Shown piece after piece: positions 37,681-46,582 of a stretch of DNA of 64,000 nucleotides. This DNA comes from Ruegeria arenilitoris. Lineage in GTDB: Bacteria; Pseudomonadota; Alphaproteobacteria; Rhodobacterales; Rhodobacteraceae. Position 1 is the first letter of the stretch, and every line of letters starts with the position of its first letter. The stretch spans positions 62,001-126,000 of the forward strand of contig NZ_WQHP01000007.1 in assembly GCF_013035315.1 (NCBI RefSeq), given 5' to 3'. The notes beneath the pieces were generated by a model. It did no database searches. It was not told where the DNA came from and saw only the letters and a list, made by a program, of their open reading frames with translations. A program made the position numbers and the translations under genes.

Positions 37681-38739
37681 TTAGTCCGAGCTGTGACTTT
37701 CCCAGTTGATTGTGCCCATCAGACCCTCACGCTGCAGGTCTCTCCACCCGGTGTAAGGTTTCGAGTCTGCAGTCCACATCACTGGCCGCTGACTTGTTTT
37801 GTCGTAGTAATCCGCAAACTGATCCGGGTCGTGAAAGTGCTGACGGCGCTGTTTTTCGATCTGTGATTTTTCCACGACCTCGGGCAGGAATTTGGTGTGC
37901 AGTAAAACGCCCGACGGGGATACGTCGTTTGGGCCTGCGTATGCAGCGTTCAGGTGGCGCGGCAGGGCGGAATGGCACGAGTTCACATACGCATAGCGCC
38001 GCGACCAGCGGACCAAGGGTATCTTGTTCAGGGTCGGTGACTGGCGTGGGGCATCGGCAAAGAACATGCGTTCACGTGCTCCGCCTTGGACCCAAAGGTT
38101 GCCCAGCGGGCATTGCCGGGTGGTCCGGTAGGGGCCTGCATCAAACCACCCGACTACCCGGGTCGGGTCGGTTTGCGGATCGTAGCTGTCTGCGCCCAGC
38201 GGACCCTTGGGGTACAGGTCCAGCATGAGCGCGCCAAATGCCGCACGCCCCTGTCCGTCCAACCAATGCGTCAGATCGCGCAGGGGCCGTGCCTCGTGAT
38301 CGGGGTAGATCAGCAACTCATCGGCATCGACCATCAGGCACCAATGGTCATTGCCGTAGCGCATCTGCAGCCATGTCAGCCAATCCAACCCATAGCGCGA
38401 CGCACGATAGCTGTCTTGGGTCTGCCATAGCGACACGTCTGGTTGATCGTTCAGATAGGCGACCGAACCGTCGTCGCTGCCATTGTCGACGACTAGAAAG
38501 TGGTCGACACCAAGTGCACGGTAGTGGTGCAGGAACCAGGGTAGTCGGGTGACCTCATTGCGCAGAGTGGTAAAGGCGAGAATGTCATTTGGCCCGATAT
38601 TCTGCGTGCGATCCACCAGACACGACAGTTGATGGCGGCTGCGAAAGGACCGCCACAACAGACGCCGTCGTTTCAGTCGCAACCGGTACATTTGCACCCA
38701 TGAGATGGGCGGAAGCGTATCTTCCTTTGTACCGGTCAC
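37681..38739 (-). CDS. Glycosyltransferase family 2 / GT92-like protein, paralogue
   Basis: The 352-residue protein has the same plan as its downstream neighbour: basic leader MYRLRLKRRRLLWRSFRSR, ILAFTTLRNEVTRLPWFLHHY, HFLVVDNGSDDGS, metal motif VDADELLIYP, LWVQGGARERMFF and KIPLVRWSRRYAYVNSCH. GTG 38739 is preferred, with GAGG 5 bases upstream and 7 bases after the galE stop; a longer reading overlaps galE by 47 bases. It probably adds a different sugar to the same glycan as its paralogue. Confidence 0.82.
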   Translation of the reverse strand: MTGTKEDTLPPISWVQMYRLRLKRRRLLWRSFRSRHQLSCLVDRTQNIGPNDILAFTTLRNEVTRLPWFLHHYRALGVDHFLVVDNGSDDGSVAYLNDQPDVSLWQTQDSYRASRYGLDWLTWLQMRYGNDHWCLMVDADELLIYPDHEARPLRDLTHWLDGQGRAAFGALMLDLYPKGPLGADSYDPQTDPTRVVGWFDAGPYRTTRQCPLGNLWVQGGARERMFFADAPRQSPTLNKIPLVRWSRRYAYVNSCHSALPRHLNAAYAGPNDVSPSGVLLHTKFLPEVVEKSQIEKQRRQHFHDPDQFADYYDKTSQRPVMWTADSKPYTGWRDLQREGLMGTINWESHSSD

Positions 38740-38746
38740 GGTTGCC

Positions 38747-39730
38747 TCATTTGTCGTAGTGGCCGTTCTGGTGCCAGCGCCACGCGTCGGCAATCATTGT
38801 CTCTAACGTGGACTTTTTCGGTGTCCAGCCCAGCTCTTGTCCGGCTCGGACCGATCCTGAGACCAGCTTGGTGCAATCCCCAGCCCGCCGCGGTCCAACG
38901 GTGTAAGGGACGTCGCGATTGGTGACCGCTTTGGAGTGGCTGATCACTTCCATTACTGAAAAGCCCGACCCGGTTCCAAGGTTGAACACGCGGCTTCCTT
39001 TGCCCTGTTCCAGCCAATTCAGCCCAAGGACGTGGGCGTCGACCAGATCACATACATGGACATAGTCTCGGATGCAGGTGCCGTCGGGCGTGTCGTAATC
39101 CGTTCCAAACACTGTCAGCCCATCGCGCTTGCCGTCGATGGCGTCCAGCATCAGCGGCACCAGATGGGTTTCGGGGCGGTGGAACTCGCCCACCTCTCCG
39201 TCCGGGTCTGCGCCAGCTACGTTAAAATAGCGGAAGATTACGTGGTTCAGCCCATGCGCGGCCCCGAAATCGCGCAGGATGTCTTCGATCGCTCGTTTCG
39301 AAGCACCGTAAGCGTTCAGCGGCAGTTGCGGCGTATCCTCATCAAGCACCACATTGTCGTGCTCGCCATAAGTGGCGCAGGTGGAAGAGAAAACAAAGTT
39401 CAGGCATCCCGCCGCCACTGCTGCTTCGATCAGGGTCAAAGAGCCGGTCACGTTGTTCGACCAGTATTTTCCGGGCTCTGACATCGCCTCGCCGACTTGG
39501 CTGAGGGCGGCGAAATGCATCACTGCCACGGGTTCATATTTGGCGAATACGTCATCCAGCCGGGCGCGGTCCAAAAGATCGCCCTGCTCGAACGGGCCAA
39601 ACTTCACCGCGTCCTCCCAACCGGTGATGAGATTGTCGAAGGTCACGGGCGTGTATCCGACCTGCGACAATGCCTTGCAGGCGTGGGATCCGATGTATCC
39701 GGCACCGCCGGTGACCAGGATATTCTTCAT
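38747..39730 (-). CDS. galE: UDP-glucose 4-epimerase
   Basis: GalE interconverts UDP-glucose and UDP-galactose. The 327-residue protein has the NAD motif VTGGAGYIGSH at its N-terminus and the SDR catalytic YGASKRA (Tyr and Lys), with FSSTCATYGE before it. Typical C-terminal segments GTGSGFSVMEVI and RRAGD are present. I choose ATG 39730 (MKNILVTGG) over an extension to 39754. It supplies activated galactose for the adjacent glycosyltransferases. Confidence 0.93.
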   Translation of the reverse strand: MKNILVTGGAGYIGSHACKALSQVGYTPVTFDNLITGWEDAVKFGPFEQGDLLDRARLDDVFAKYEPVAVMHFAALSQVGEAMSEPGKYWSNNVTGSLTLIEAAVAAGCLNFVFSSTCATYGEHDNVVLDEDTPQLPLNAYGASKRAIEDILRDFGAAHGLNHVIFRYFNVAGADPDGEVGEFHRPETHLVPLMLDAIDGKRDGLTVFGTDYDTPDGTCIRDYVHVCDLVDAHVLGLNWLEQGKGSRVFNLGTGSGFSVMEVISHSKAVTNRDVPYTVGPRRAGDCTKLVSGSVRAGQELGWTPKKSTLETMIADAWRWHQNGHYDK

Positions 39731-39799
39731 TCTTTGTTCCAGACTGTAGCTCAATGTCCCACTAGACGTTCTTGCTGTGGCTTGCAGGGGGAAAAACGG

Positions 39800-40600
39800 T
39801 CATTCCAACCCCATGGCGGCCATCATTTCTTCCAGTTTTGGCACGTCCTGAGGATTGTTGAGCTCCCAGAACTGACGCCCTTTCGCCTCGACTTCGACGC
39901 AGAGAACTTTGCGACCGTTTTCCATGAAACGCAGCTGTTCCAGACCTTCCAGTTGCTCCAGCGGTCCCACAGGCCACGTTGGGTACGCGGCCAGCGCATC
40001 GGGGCGATAGGCATAGACACCAACATGGTGGAACACGGGCGTGGATGCATCGCCCGCGAAGGTCTCGGCGGTGAAGGGAACCACTTCTTTCGAAAAGTAC
40101 ATCGCGCTGTGGTCAGCGGCAAAGACGGCCGTGGTGCCTCCGACGCGCCCATGTTTGCGGTCATTCAGCAAGCTGTTCAGCGCATCGCCGTCACAACGTA
40201 GAACTGGCGTAGCGACCCCGGCTTCGGGCGCGGCGCGCAGACCGGCGATCAAGTCTTCAACGAACCAGTGCGGTGTCAATGGCGCATCGCCCTGCAAGTT
40301 CACAACGATGTCAAAGCCCGAGCCGAGCGCCTCATGTGCTTCGGCGCAGCGTTCGGTACCGTTTCCGCAGGATTCCGAGGTCATCACAACTTCGGCCCCG
40401 AAGCCTTCGGCGACGTCGCGGATGCGGTCGTCGTCGGTGGCAACGACCACCTTATCTACTCCAGATACGGAACAGGCGGCGCGCCAGGATCGCTCGATCA
40501 GCGTCATGGCGTTGCCATTTGCGCCTGTTAGAGGAACGAGAGGTTTTCCGGGATAGCGGGTCGAAGCATAGCGCGCGGGGATGGCAATAAGAACGGACAT
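39800..40600 (-). CDS. kdsB: 3-deoxy-manno-octulosonate cytidylyltransferase
   Basis: KdsB activates Kdo as CMP-Kdo for LPS core or for Kdo-linked capsule. The 266-residue protein opens MSVLIAIPARYASTRYPGKPL, with VVVATDDDRI, TSESCGNGTER and VVNLQGDAPL, all family landmarks. It is linked to cysQ by a one-base TGATG overlap. Since it sits in a glycan operon, it may be a capsule-dedicated copy; the sequence alone cannot separate that from the LPS enzyme. Confidence 0.9.
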   Translation of the reverse strand: MSVLIAIPARYASTRYPGKPLVPLTGANGNAMTLIERSWRAACSVSGVDKVVVATDDDRIRDVAEGFGAEVVMTSESCGNGTERCAEAHEALGSGFDIVVNLQGDAPLTPHWFVEDLIAGLRAAPEAGVATPVLRCDGDALNSLLNDRKHGRVGGTTAVFAADHSAMYFSKEVVPFTAETFAGDASTPVFHHVGVYAYRPDALAAYPTWPVGPLEQLEGLEQLRFMENGRKVLCVEVEAKGRQFWELNNPQDVPKLEEMMAAMGLE

Positions 40601-41397
40601 CAGGCTTCCTTCAATTCAACACCCGGAGCGTAGGCGATAAAGAACGGGTTTGCATAGCCGTCCTTGCCATAGGTAAGCGGCGTGTGGTCGTCAAAGCGGA
40701 CAACCTTACCGCCGGCACCGGCCAAAACGGCATGGCCTGCGGCGGTGTCCCATTCCATTGTGCGACCCACACGGGGATACAGGTCGGCCTCACCCGTCGC
40801 CACCAGACAGAACTTCAGCGACGAACCCGCGCTTTTGCTGTCCTGAACCTGGTATTTGTTGATGTAATCCTCGGTCGCCTGATCACGATGGGATTTGGAA
40901 GCCACGATCAAAAGCGCTGAATTGTCCGGTTTAGACACTGAAATCGGAGTGACTTCGCCAACGGTTTCTTTGTCCAACGCACCGGTTTCTTCGACCGCCT
41001 GACCATTGGCCTGAGTATAGAACATCCGGCCCCGTGCGGGCGCATAGACAACGCCGCGCGTCGGAACCCCGTTTTCGACCAGCGCGATGTTGACCGTGAA
41101 ATCGCCACGCCGGTTTATGAATTCTTTGGTGCCGTCCAACGGGTCAACGATCAGGAACGTCTCACCCTTCTCGGAATGCGAAGCGGCCTGTTCCTCGGTC
41201 ACCAGCAAAATATCCGGGAAGGCGGCGCGCAGACCGGCCGAGATCAATGCATCCGCTGCCTCGTCCGCCTCGGTCACGGGGCTGGCATCGGATTTGACTT
41301 TGACGTCGAAGTCATCTGCCTCATAAATCTGCATGATCGTGTCCCCGGCTTCCAGCGCCAGACGTCTGATTACGGGGATAAGGGCGTCATAGGTCAC
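40600..41397 (-). CDS. cysQ: 3'(2'),5'-bisphosphate nucleotidase CysQ
   Basis: CysQ removes the 3' phosphate from PAP, the by-product of PAPS-dependent sulfation. The 265-residue protein has the inositol-monophosphatase-type metal motif VDPLDGTKEF, the SPVTEADEAAD segment and the C-terminal WDTAAGHAVLAGAGG. GTG 41397 has GGAG 8 bases before it; no ATG gives a family-like N-terminus. It heads the operon whose last gene is a sulfotransferase, which fits a role in PAP removal there. It is divergent from the ABC-2 permease. Confidence 0.91.
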   Translation of the reverse strand: MTYDALIPVIRRLALEAGDTIMQIYEADDFDVKVKSDASPVTEADEAADALISAGLRAAFPDILLVTEEQAASHSEKGETFLIVDPLDGTKEFINRRGDFTVNIALVENGVPTRGVVYAPARGRMFYTQANGQAVEETGALDKETVGEVTPISVSKPDNSALLIVASKSHRDQATEDYINKYQVQDSKSAGSSLKFCLVATGEADLYPRVGRTMEWDTAAGHAVLAGAGGKVVRFDDHTPLTYGKDGYANPFFIAYAPGVELKEA

Positions 41398-41519
41398 AAA
41401 AATGCTCCGTTCCTGAGGTTTATTGATTGAAATTCCTGACGGCCTTATGATGCGGCGGTTACGGAACGGCAAGAAATTCGTGGCAAGTTGCAGGCAATTC
41501 AGCGGGAAAGAGTGCTTAC

Positions 41520-42347
41520 GTGTATTATTTTGAGCGAAACAAGTCGCTGGCTGGCGGTGCCTTCACGACCTCCGAGCTCATCTACCACGCCGTTGTGCGC
41601 AGTATTCGCTCGCAACGTTCGAATGCTGTCCTTGCCGTAATCATGAACATTATACAGGTCGTTGCATTGGTAACGGTTTTCTACCTGATTATGACCTTGG
41701 TCGGTAAAATCACGGGTGTTGCGAAGATTCGCGGTAACCAGATCCTGTTTTTGCTGTCCGGGGTATTTCTATTTCTGACCCATGTGAAATCTGTAAGCGG
41801 TGTATCTGGGGTTTCAACGGGCAACAATCCGATGATGTTGCATTCTCCGATGAACATGATGGTGTCGCTTTTGGCAGCGGCCTTTGGGACATTTTATACT
41901 CAGCTCGTTTCGATCCTGGTGATCCTGTTTGTATACCACGTCGCGATCGAACCGCTTGAGGTGCAAGATCCGGGTGGTGCGTTCTACATGCTGGTTTTGG
42001 CATGGTTCACGGGATGCGCTGTAGGCGTTGTATTCATGGCGCTGAAGCCTTGGCTGCCAACTTTTGTGTCCATTTCCTCGACCGTGTACCGGCGTATGAA
42101 CATGATTTTCTCGGGCAAGATGTTTGTAGCAAACAGTTTGGGAGGGTTTACTTTATTGATTTTCATCTGGAACCCGTTGTTTCACATTATTGACCAGTGC
42201 CGCGGGTTTGTGTTTCGCAACTACTTTCCGCGCAATACAAGCTGGGAATATCCTCTGTGGGTCGGTCTTGTCTTGCTGCTGATCGGGCTGCTGGGCATTT
42301 TCTTCACCCGTCAACACGTATCCAAAAGCTGGGGTGCGCGCAGTTAA
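41520..42347 (+). CDS. ABC-2-type permease, polysaccharide-export-like
   Basis: This 275-residue protein has six likely membrane helices (about residues 38-62, 75-92, 105-135, 145-172, 200-220 and 240-265). Its overall pattern, with a short basic N-terminus RSIRSQRSNAVLA, resembles KpsM/Wzm export permeases. No ATP-binding partner lies beside it, so KpsT/Wzt would be encoded elsewhere. GTG 41520 follows GGGAAAGAG. It is divergent from the sulfated-glycan gene set and probably exports its product. It ends 4 bases inside convergent alkB. Confidence 0.72.
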   Translation: MYYFERNKSLAGGAFTTSELIYHAVVRSIRSQRSNAVLAVIMNIIQVVALVTVFYLIMTLVGKITGVAKIRGNQILFLLSGVFLFLTHVKSVSGVSGVSTGNNPMMLHSPMNMMVSLLAAAFGTFYTQLVSILVILFVYHVAIEPLEVQDPGGAFYMLVLAWFTGCAVGVVFMALKPWLPTFVSISSTVYRRMNMIFSGKMFVANSLGGFTLLIFIWNPLFHIIDQCRGFVFRNYFPRNTSWEYPLWVGLVLLLIGLLGIFFTRQHVSKSWGARS

Positions 42348-42946
42348 TTTGCGACGCGCAATGTCAGGTTAATCCGCCCGCCTTTGGGCAACAGCTTGGA
42401 TGATCCGAACCGGATCCGGTCTACCCCGTGATAGGTCAGGCGGGCTGGCCCGCCCATGATCACCACGTCGCCCGAGCTCAGCCAGATGGACTCGGTCTTG
42501 CCGCCGCGTGTTTCGTTACCGATGCGAAACAGTGCGTCGTCGCCCAGCGATATCGACAGGACCGGCCAGGAAAAATCAGCCTCATCCTTGTCCCGATGCA
42601 GACCCATGCGAGCGCCTTCCGCATAATAGTTGATCAGACAACAGTCAGGGTCGCGGTCCGGGCTGGCCAAGTTGCGCCAGATGTTCAGGATTGTGTCCGG
42701 AATCTCGGGCCATTCCATTCCTTTGGGGTGTTGGGCCTGATAGCGATAGCCGCCTTTGTCGGTGACCCAGCCAAGCGCCCCGGCCGAGGTCATGCGCACC
42801 GACATCTCTTTGCCCGAGGGCGTGACAGGGCGAAATAGCGGTGCGGATTTCAGAATCGGGCGCAGTTCCTCGATCAGTTGGCTCTGTGCGGCCCCATCCA
42901 GATAGGCTTTTCTGATATCAAATCCGCGCAAGAGCAGCCGCGCCAT
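42344..42946 (-). CDS. alkB: Alpha-ketoglutarate-dependent DNA dioxygenase AlkB
   Basis: AlkB repairs N1-methyladenine and N3-methylcytosine by oxidative demethylation. The 200-residue protein has the iron ligands in LHRDKDE and a distal His in YHGVDRI, and the 2-oxoglutarate arginine motif RINLTLRVAN. NYYAEGARMGLH matches the family. I choose ATG 42946 (MARLLLRGFD); the longer form to 42991 adds a segment outside the fold. No ada gene is adjacent. Confidence 0.93.
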   Translation of the reverse strand: MARLLLRGFDIRKAYLDGAAQSQLIEELRPILKSAPLFRPVTPSGKEMSVRMTSAGALGWVTDKGGYRYQAQHPKGMEWPEIPDTILNIWRNLASPDRDPDCCLINYYAEGARMGLHRDKDEADFSWPVLSISLGDDALFRIGNETRGGKTESIWLSSGDVVIMGGPARLTYHGVDRIRFGSSKLLPKGGRINLTLRVAN

Positions 42947-43020
42947 CCAAGATTCCCCAATCCTTGCCAAAACCTTGCCCAAAAAGGCCACAGATTCCCG
43001 AAAACCTGCGATTTACACCG

Positions 43021-43050
43021 CTTGCAGGCTTTTGGTCTCGCCCTTATATA
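43021..43050 (+). promoter_or_regulatory. Candidate sigma-32-type promoter for dnaK
   Basis: CTTGCA (43021-43026), a 14-base spacer and CCCTTATATA (43041-43050) resemble the RpoH heat-shock promoter (CTTGAA-N13/15-CCCCATnT). It lies about 110 bases before dnaK. I see no CIRCE repeat in the 213-base alkB-dnaK gap. Confidence 0.5.
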
Positions 43051-43159
43051 CGCCGGGACGCGCAATGGTGTAGGGCTGTTGCGCAAAACAGATCGGGGCC
43101 AGATGCCATAACGGGTCCGGACCTCGGGACATCGCCTTGAAGAGAAAGGGATTGAACAT

Positions 43160-45070
43160 ATGGGAAAAGTAATCGGGATTGACCTCGGAACCACAAACTC
43201 GTGTGTGGCCATCATGGACGGCTCGCAGCCGAAGGTCATTGAAAACGCCGAAGGGGCGCGGACCACGCCCTCGATCGTCGCCTTCACCGAAGATGAGCGA
43301 CTGGTCGGTCAGCCTGCAAAACGTCAGGCGGTCACCAACCCCGACAACACGATCTTTGGCGTCAAGCGTCTGATCGGTCGTCGTGTGGATGATGCAGAAG
43401 TCGAAAAAGATAAGAAAATGGTGCCGTACGCCATCGTCGATGGCGGCAATGGCGACGCGTGGGTTGAAGCCCGCGGTGAAAAGTACTCCCCAAGCCAGAT
43501 CTCGGCCTTCACTCTGGGTAAGATGAAGGAAACCGCCGAGAGCTATTTGGGTGAGGAAGTCACGCAGGCGGTTATCACCGTTCCGGCATACTTCAACGAC
43601 GCACAGCGTCAGGCCACAAAAGACGCCGGTAAAATCGCCGGTCTGGAAGTGCTGCGGATCATCAACGAACCGACGGCTGCTGCGCTGGCCTATGGTCTGG
43701 ACAAGGAAGAAACCCAAACCATCGCGGTCTATGACCTTGGCGGCGGTACCTTCGACGTGACCATTCTGGAAATCGACGACGGCCTGTTCGAGGTCAAATC
43801 GACCAACGGTGACACCTTCCTGGGTGGTGAAGATTTTGACATGCGCATCGTCAACTACCTAGCGGATGAGTTCAAAAAGGAACACGGTGTCGACCTGTCT
43901 CAGGACAAGATGGCCCTGCAGCGTCTGAAAGAAGCTGCTGAAAAAGCCAAAATCGAGCTGTCTTCAACCTCGCAGACCGAAATCAACCAGCCGTTCATCT
44001 CGATGGGTTCGAACGGTCAGCCGTTGCACATGGTCATGAAGCTGACGCGTGCCAAGCTGGAATCGCTGGTCTCGGATCTGATCAAGAAGTCGATGAAGCC
44101 CTGCGCGGCTGCTCTGAAAGACGCCGGTCTGTCGGCTGCTGACGTGGACGAAGTTGTTCTGGTCGGCGGTATGACCCGGATGCCGAAAGTGATCGAAGAG
44201 GTCACCAAATTCTTCGGTAAAGAGCCGCACAAAGGTGTGAACCCTGACGAAGTGGTTGCCATGGGCGCCGCCATTCAGGCCGGTGTTCTGCAAGGCGACG
44301 TCAAAGACGTGGTTCTGCTGGACGTGACCCCACTGTCGCTGGGTATCGAGACGCTGGGTGGCGTATTCACCCGTCTGATCGACCGTAACACCACGATCCC
44401 GACCAAAAAGTCTCAGGTCTTCTCAACCGCCGAAGACAACCAGAACGCCGTGACCATCCGCGTGTTCCAGGGTGAGCGTGAAATGGCTGCGGACAACAAG
44501 ATCCTGGGTCAGTTCAACCTTGAAGACATCCCGCCGGCACCGCGCGGCATGCCTCAGATCGAGGTGACTTTTGACATCGACGCCAACGGCATTGTCTCGG
44601 TTTCGGCCAAGGACAAAGGCACCGGCAAAGAGCAGAAGATCACCATTCAGGCCTCTGGCGGTCTGTCGGATGACGACATCGAAAAGATGGTCAAGGACGC
44701 CGAAGAGAACGCGGAAGCCGACAAGGAGCGCCGCGAGCTGGTCGACGCCAAGAACCAGGCGGAAAGCCTCATCCACTCGACCGAGAAGTCGATGGAAGAG
44801 CATGCCGACAAGGTTGACCCGACCACGATCGAAGCCATCGAGCTGGCGATTGCCGCGCTGAAGGACGAGCTGGAAACTGAAAATGCCGACAAGATCAAGT
44901 CGGGCATCCAGAACGTCACCGAAGCCGCTATGAAGCTGGGCGAGGCCATCTACAAGGCGCAGTCCGAAGAAGCCGAAGATGAGCCTGCGGCAGCTGATGC
45001 TGCTCCGGCCGGTGATGATGACATTGTCGATGCCGAGTTCGAAGATCTGGACGACGACAAGCGTAAATAA
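43160..45070 (+). CDS. dnaK: Chaperone DnaK (Hsp70)
   Basis: DnaK binds unfolded peptides in an ATP cycle helped by DnaJ and GrpE. The 636-residue protein begins [16 protein letters not shown], with [25 protein letters not shown] and the linker [17 protein letters not shown]. The C-terminal tail ends in an acidic [17 protein letters not shown] is upstream of the ATG. dnaJ follows after 74 bases that hold a strong hairpin. Confidence 0.98.
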   Translation: MGKVIGIDLGTTNSCVAIMDGSQPKVIENAEGARTTPSIVAFTEDERLVGQPAKRQAVTNPDNTIFGVKRLIGRRVDDAEVEKDKKMVPYAIVDGGNGDAWVEARGEKYSPSQISAFTLGKMKETAESYLGEEVTQAVITVPAYFNDAQRQATKDAGKIAGLEVLRIINEPTAAALAYGLDKEETQTIAVYDLGGGTFDVTILEIDDGLFEVKSTNGDTFLGGEDFDMRIVNYLADEFKKEHGVDLSQDKMALQRLKEAAEKAKIELSSTSQTEINQPFISMGSNGQPLHMVMKLTRAKLESLVSDLIKKSMKPCAAALKDAGLSAADVDEVVLVGGMTRMPKVIEEVTKFFGKEPHKGVNPDEVVAMGAAIQAGVLQGDVKDVVLLDVTPLSLGIETLGGVFTRLIDRNTTIPTKKSQVFSTAEDNQNAVTIRVFQGEREMAADNKILGQFNLEDIPPAPRGMPQIEVTFDIDANGIVSVSAKDKGTGKEQKITIQASGGLSDDDIEKMVKDAEENAEADKERRELVDAKNQAESLIHSTEKSMEEHADKVDPTTIEAIELAIAALKDELETENADKIKSGIQNVTEAAMKLGEAIYKAQSEEAEDEPAAADAAPAGDDDIVDAEFEDLDDDKRK

Positions 45071-45090
45071 CGGGTAACCGGGCCAATGTG

Positions 45091-45115
45091 GGCCGGTCCG
45101 CTCGCCGGGCCGGCC
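45091..45115 (+). terminator. Hairpin between dnaK and dnaJ
   Basis: GGCCGGTCCG, loop CTCGC and CGGGCCGGCC make a 10-bp stem with one G-T wobble, 20 bases after the dnaK stop. TATTTACG follows, with only a weak T tract. It could be a partial terminator or an mRNA-stabilising end that sets the DnaK:DnaJ ratio. Confidence 0.6.
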
Positions 45116-45144
45116 TATTTACGTTGAGGCAGAAGGAAGAACTG

Positions 45145-46299
45145 ATGTCAAAACGCGACTACTACGAGGTGCTCGGAGTATCCAAGGGCGCTTCGGCGGA
45201 CGAGATCAAGAAAGGCTTTCGCAAGAAGGCCAAGGAATTGCATCCCGACCGCAACAAAGACAACCCGGATGCCGAGGCGCAGTTCAAAGAAGCGAACGAA
45301 GCCTATGACGTGCTGCGCGATGCAGACAAAAAGGCCGCCTATGACCGCTTTGGTCATGCCGCTTTTGAAAACGGCATGGGTGGCGGTGGCCGTCCCGGTG
45401 GCGGATTTGGCGGTCAAGGTGATTTCTCCAGTGCGTTTTCGGACGTTTTCGACGACCTGTTCGGCGATTTCATGGGAGGGCAACGCGGTGGGGCCGGTGG
45501 CGGGCGCCGGGCCGCGCGCGGGTCGGACCTGCGCTACAATCTGCGTGTGACGTTAGAAGACGCCTATGCCGGATTGCAAAAAACAATCAACGTCCCGACT
45601 GCAGTCGCCTGTTCGTCCTGTGACGGCAACGGTGCCGAAGGCGGCGTCGAGCCCACAACCTGCCCGACCTGTTCCGGCATGGGCAAAGTGCGCGCGCAGC
45701 AGGGCTTCTTTACCGTCGAACGCACCTGTCCGACCTGTTCGGGTCTGGGCCAGATCATCAAGAACCCCTGCAAATCCTGTAACGGTGCAGGCCGCGTTGA
45801 AAAAGAGCGCGCGCTGTCCGTCAACATCCCCGCAGGCGTCGAAACCGGCACCCGAATCCGTCTTGCTGGTGAGGGTGAAGCCGGGATGCGAGGTGGCCCT
45901 CCGGGCGATTTGTACATTTTCGTCGAAGTCTCGGAACACCGGCTGTTCGAGCGCGACAGCGTAAACCTCTATTGCCGCGTGCCGGTCAGCATGGCCAAGG
46001 CGGCGCTGGGCGGTTCCATCGAAGTGCCCACCATCGATGGCGGCCGTGGTCGCGTGCAAATCCCGGCGGGCAGCCAGTCGGGACGTCAGATGCGCCTGCG
46101 TGGCAAAGGTATGCCTGCCCTGCGCGGTGGCGGTGTGGGCGATATGTTCATCGAACTGGCTGTGGAAACCCCGGTCAACCTGACCAGTCGCCAGAAAGAG
46201 CTGCTGCGTGAGTTCGACGATTTGGGTGAAGACAACCACCCGGAATCAAAAAGCTTTTTCTCATCCGTCAAATCCTTCTGGGACGGTATGAAGGGCTGA
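45145..46299 (+). CDS. dnaJ: Chaperone protein DnaJ
   Basis: DnaJ delivers substrates to DnaK and triggers its ATPase. The 384-residue protein has a J domain ([21 protein letters not shown] in LHPDRNKD), a Gly/Phe region (about 72-120), and four zinc-finger repeats [24 protein letters not shown] and [11 protein letters not shown] 45145 follows AGAAGGAAG; an upstream extension to 45088 runs through the hairpin and is rejected. A strong terminator follows. Confidence 0.97.
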   Translation: MSKRDYYEVLGVSKGASADEIKKGFRKKAKELHPDRNKDNPDAEAQFKEANEAYDVLRDADKKAAYDRFGHAAFENGMGGGGRPGGGFGGQGDFSSAFSDVFDDLFGDFMGGQRGGAGGGRRAARGSDLRYNLRVTLEDAYAGLQKTINVPTAVACSSCDGNGAEGGVEPTTCPTCSGMGKVRAQQGFFTVERTCPTCSGLGQIIKNPCKSCNGAGRVEKERALSVNIPAGVETGTRIRLAGEGEAGMRGGPPGDLYIFVEVSEHRLFERDSVNLYCRVPVSMAKAALGGSIEVPTIDGGRGRVQIPAGSQSGRQMRLRGKGMPALRGGGVGDMFIELAVETPVNLTSRQKELLREFDDLGEDNHPESKSFFSSVKSFWDGMKG

Positions 46300-46323
46300 A
46301 ACGCTCTCATTCGAATGTCATTC

Positions 46324-46358
46324 AAGAGCCGGTCCAAGGGATCGGCTCTTTGCTTTTT
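46324..46358 (+). terminator. Rho-independent terminator of dnaJ
   Basis: AAGAGCCGGTCC (46324-46335), loop AAG and GGATCGGCTCTT (46339-46350) form a 12-bp stem with one G-T wobble. TTTGCTTTTTA follows. It starts 25 bases after the dnaJ stop. Confidence 0.92.
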
Positions 46359-46435
46359 ATAAGTCCAGTTTCACCATCATCTGCGCCAAAATTGGCCCTT
46401 GATTCCGGACTCAACCCCTGAGATTGTCCGCCCAA

Positions 46436-46523
46436 CCGTTGGGGTGCCCTGTCTGAAGGGCTGAGAGGCGCAGCTGCGCTAACCCATCGAACCTGATCCG
46501 GGCAATACCGGCGTAGGGAACGG
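46436..46523 (+). ncRNA. TPP riboswitch (THI element)
   Basis: The conserved TPP aptamer core is visible: GGGGTGCC, then CTGAGAG, ACCC, GAACCTGATC and the 3' end CGTAGGGAA. P1 closes as CCGTT (46436-46440) with AACGG (46519-46523). It stands 60 bases before thiD and should switch off the thiamine genes when thiamine pyrophosphate is plentiful. This class is well characterised. Confidence 0.97.
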
Positions 46524-46553
46524 TCTCGCAGTGCACAGACGTTTTTTATGCCC

Positions 46554-46580
46554 CGTTGCCCCTTTTGAACTGGAGCAACG
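46554..46580 (+). promoter_or_regulatory. Ribosome-site hairpin downstream of the TPP aptamer
   Basis: CGTTGC (46554-46559) pairs with GCAACG (46575-46580), with two more C-G pairs inside. The thiD Shine-Dalgarno GGAG (46572-46575) lies in the 3' arm, 7 bases before the ATG. This would hide the ribosome site, so control is probably translational. A competing GTCT/AGAC stem before T6 (46523-46547) is a weaker terminator option. Confidence 0.55.
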
Positions 46581-46582
46581 AG

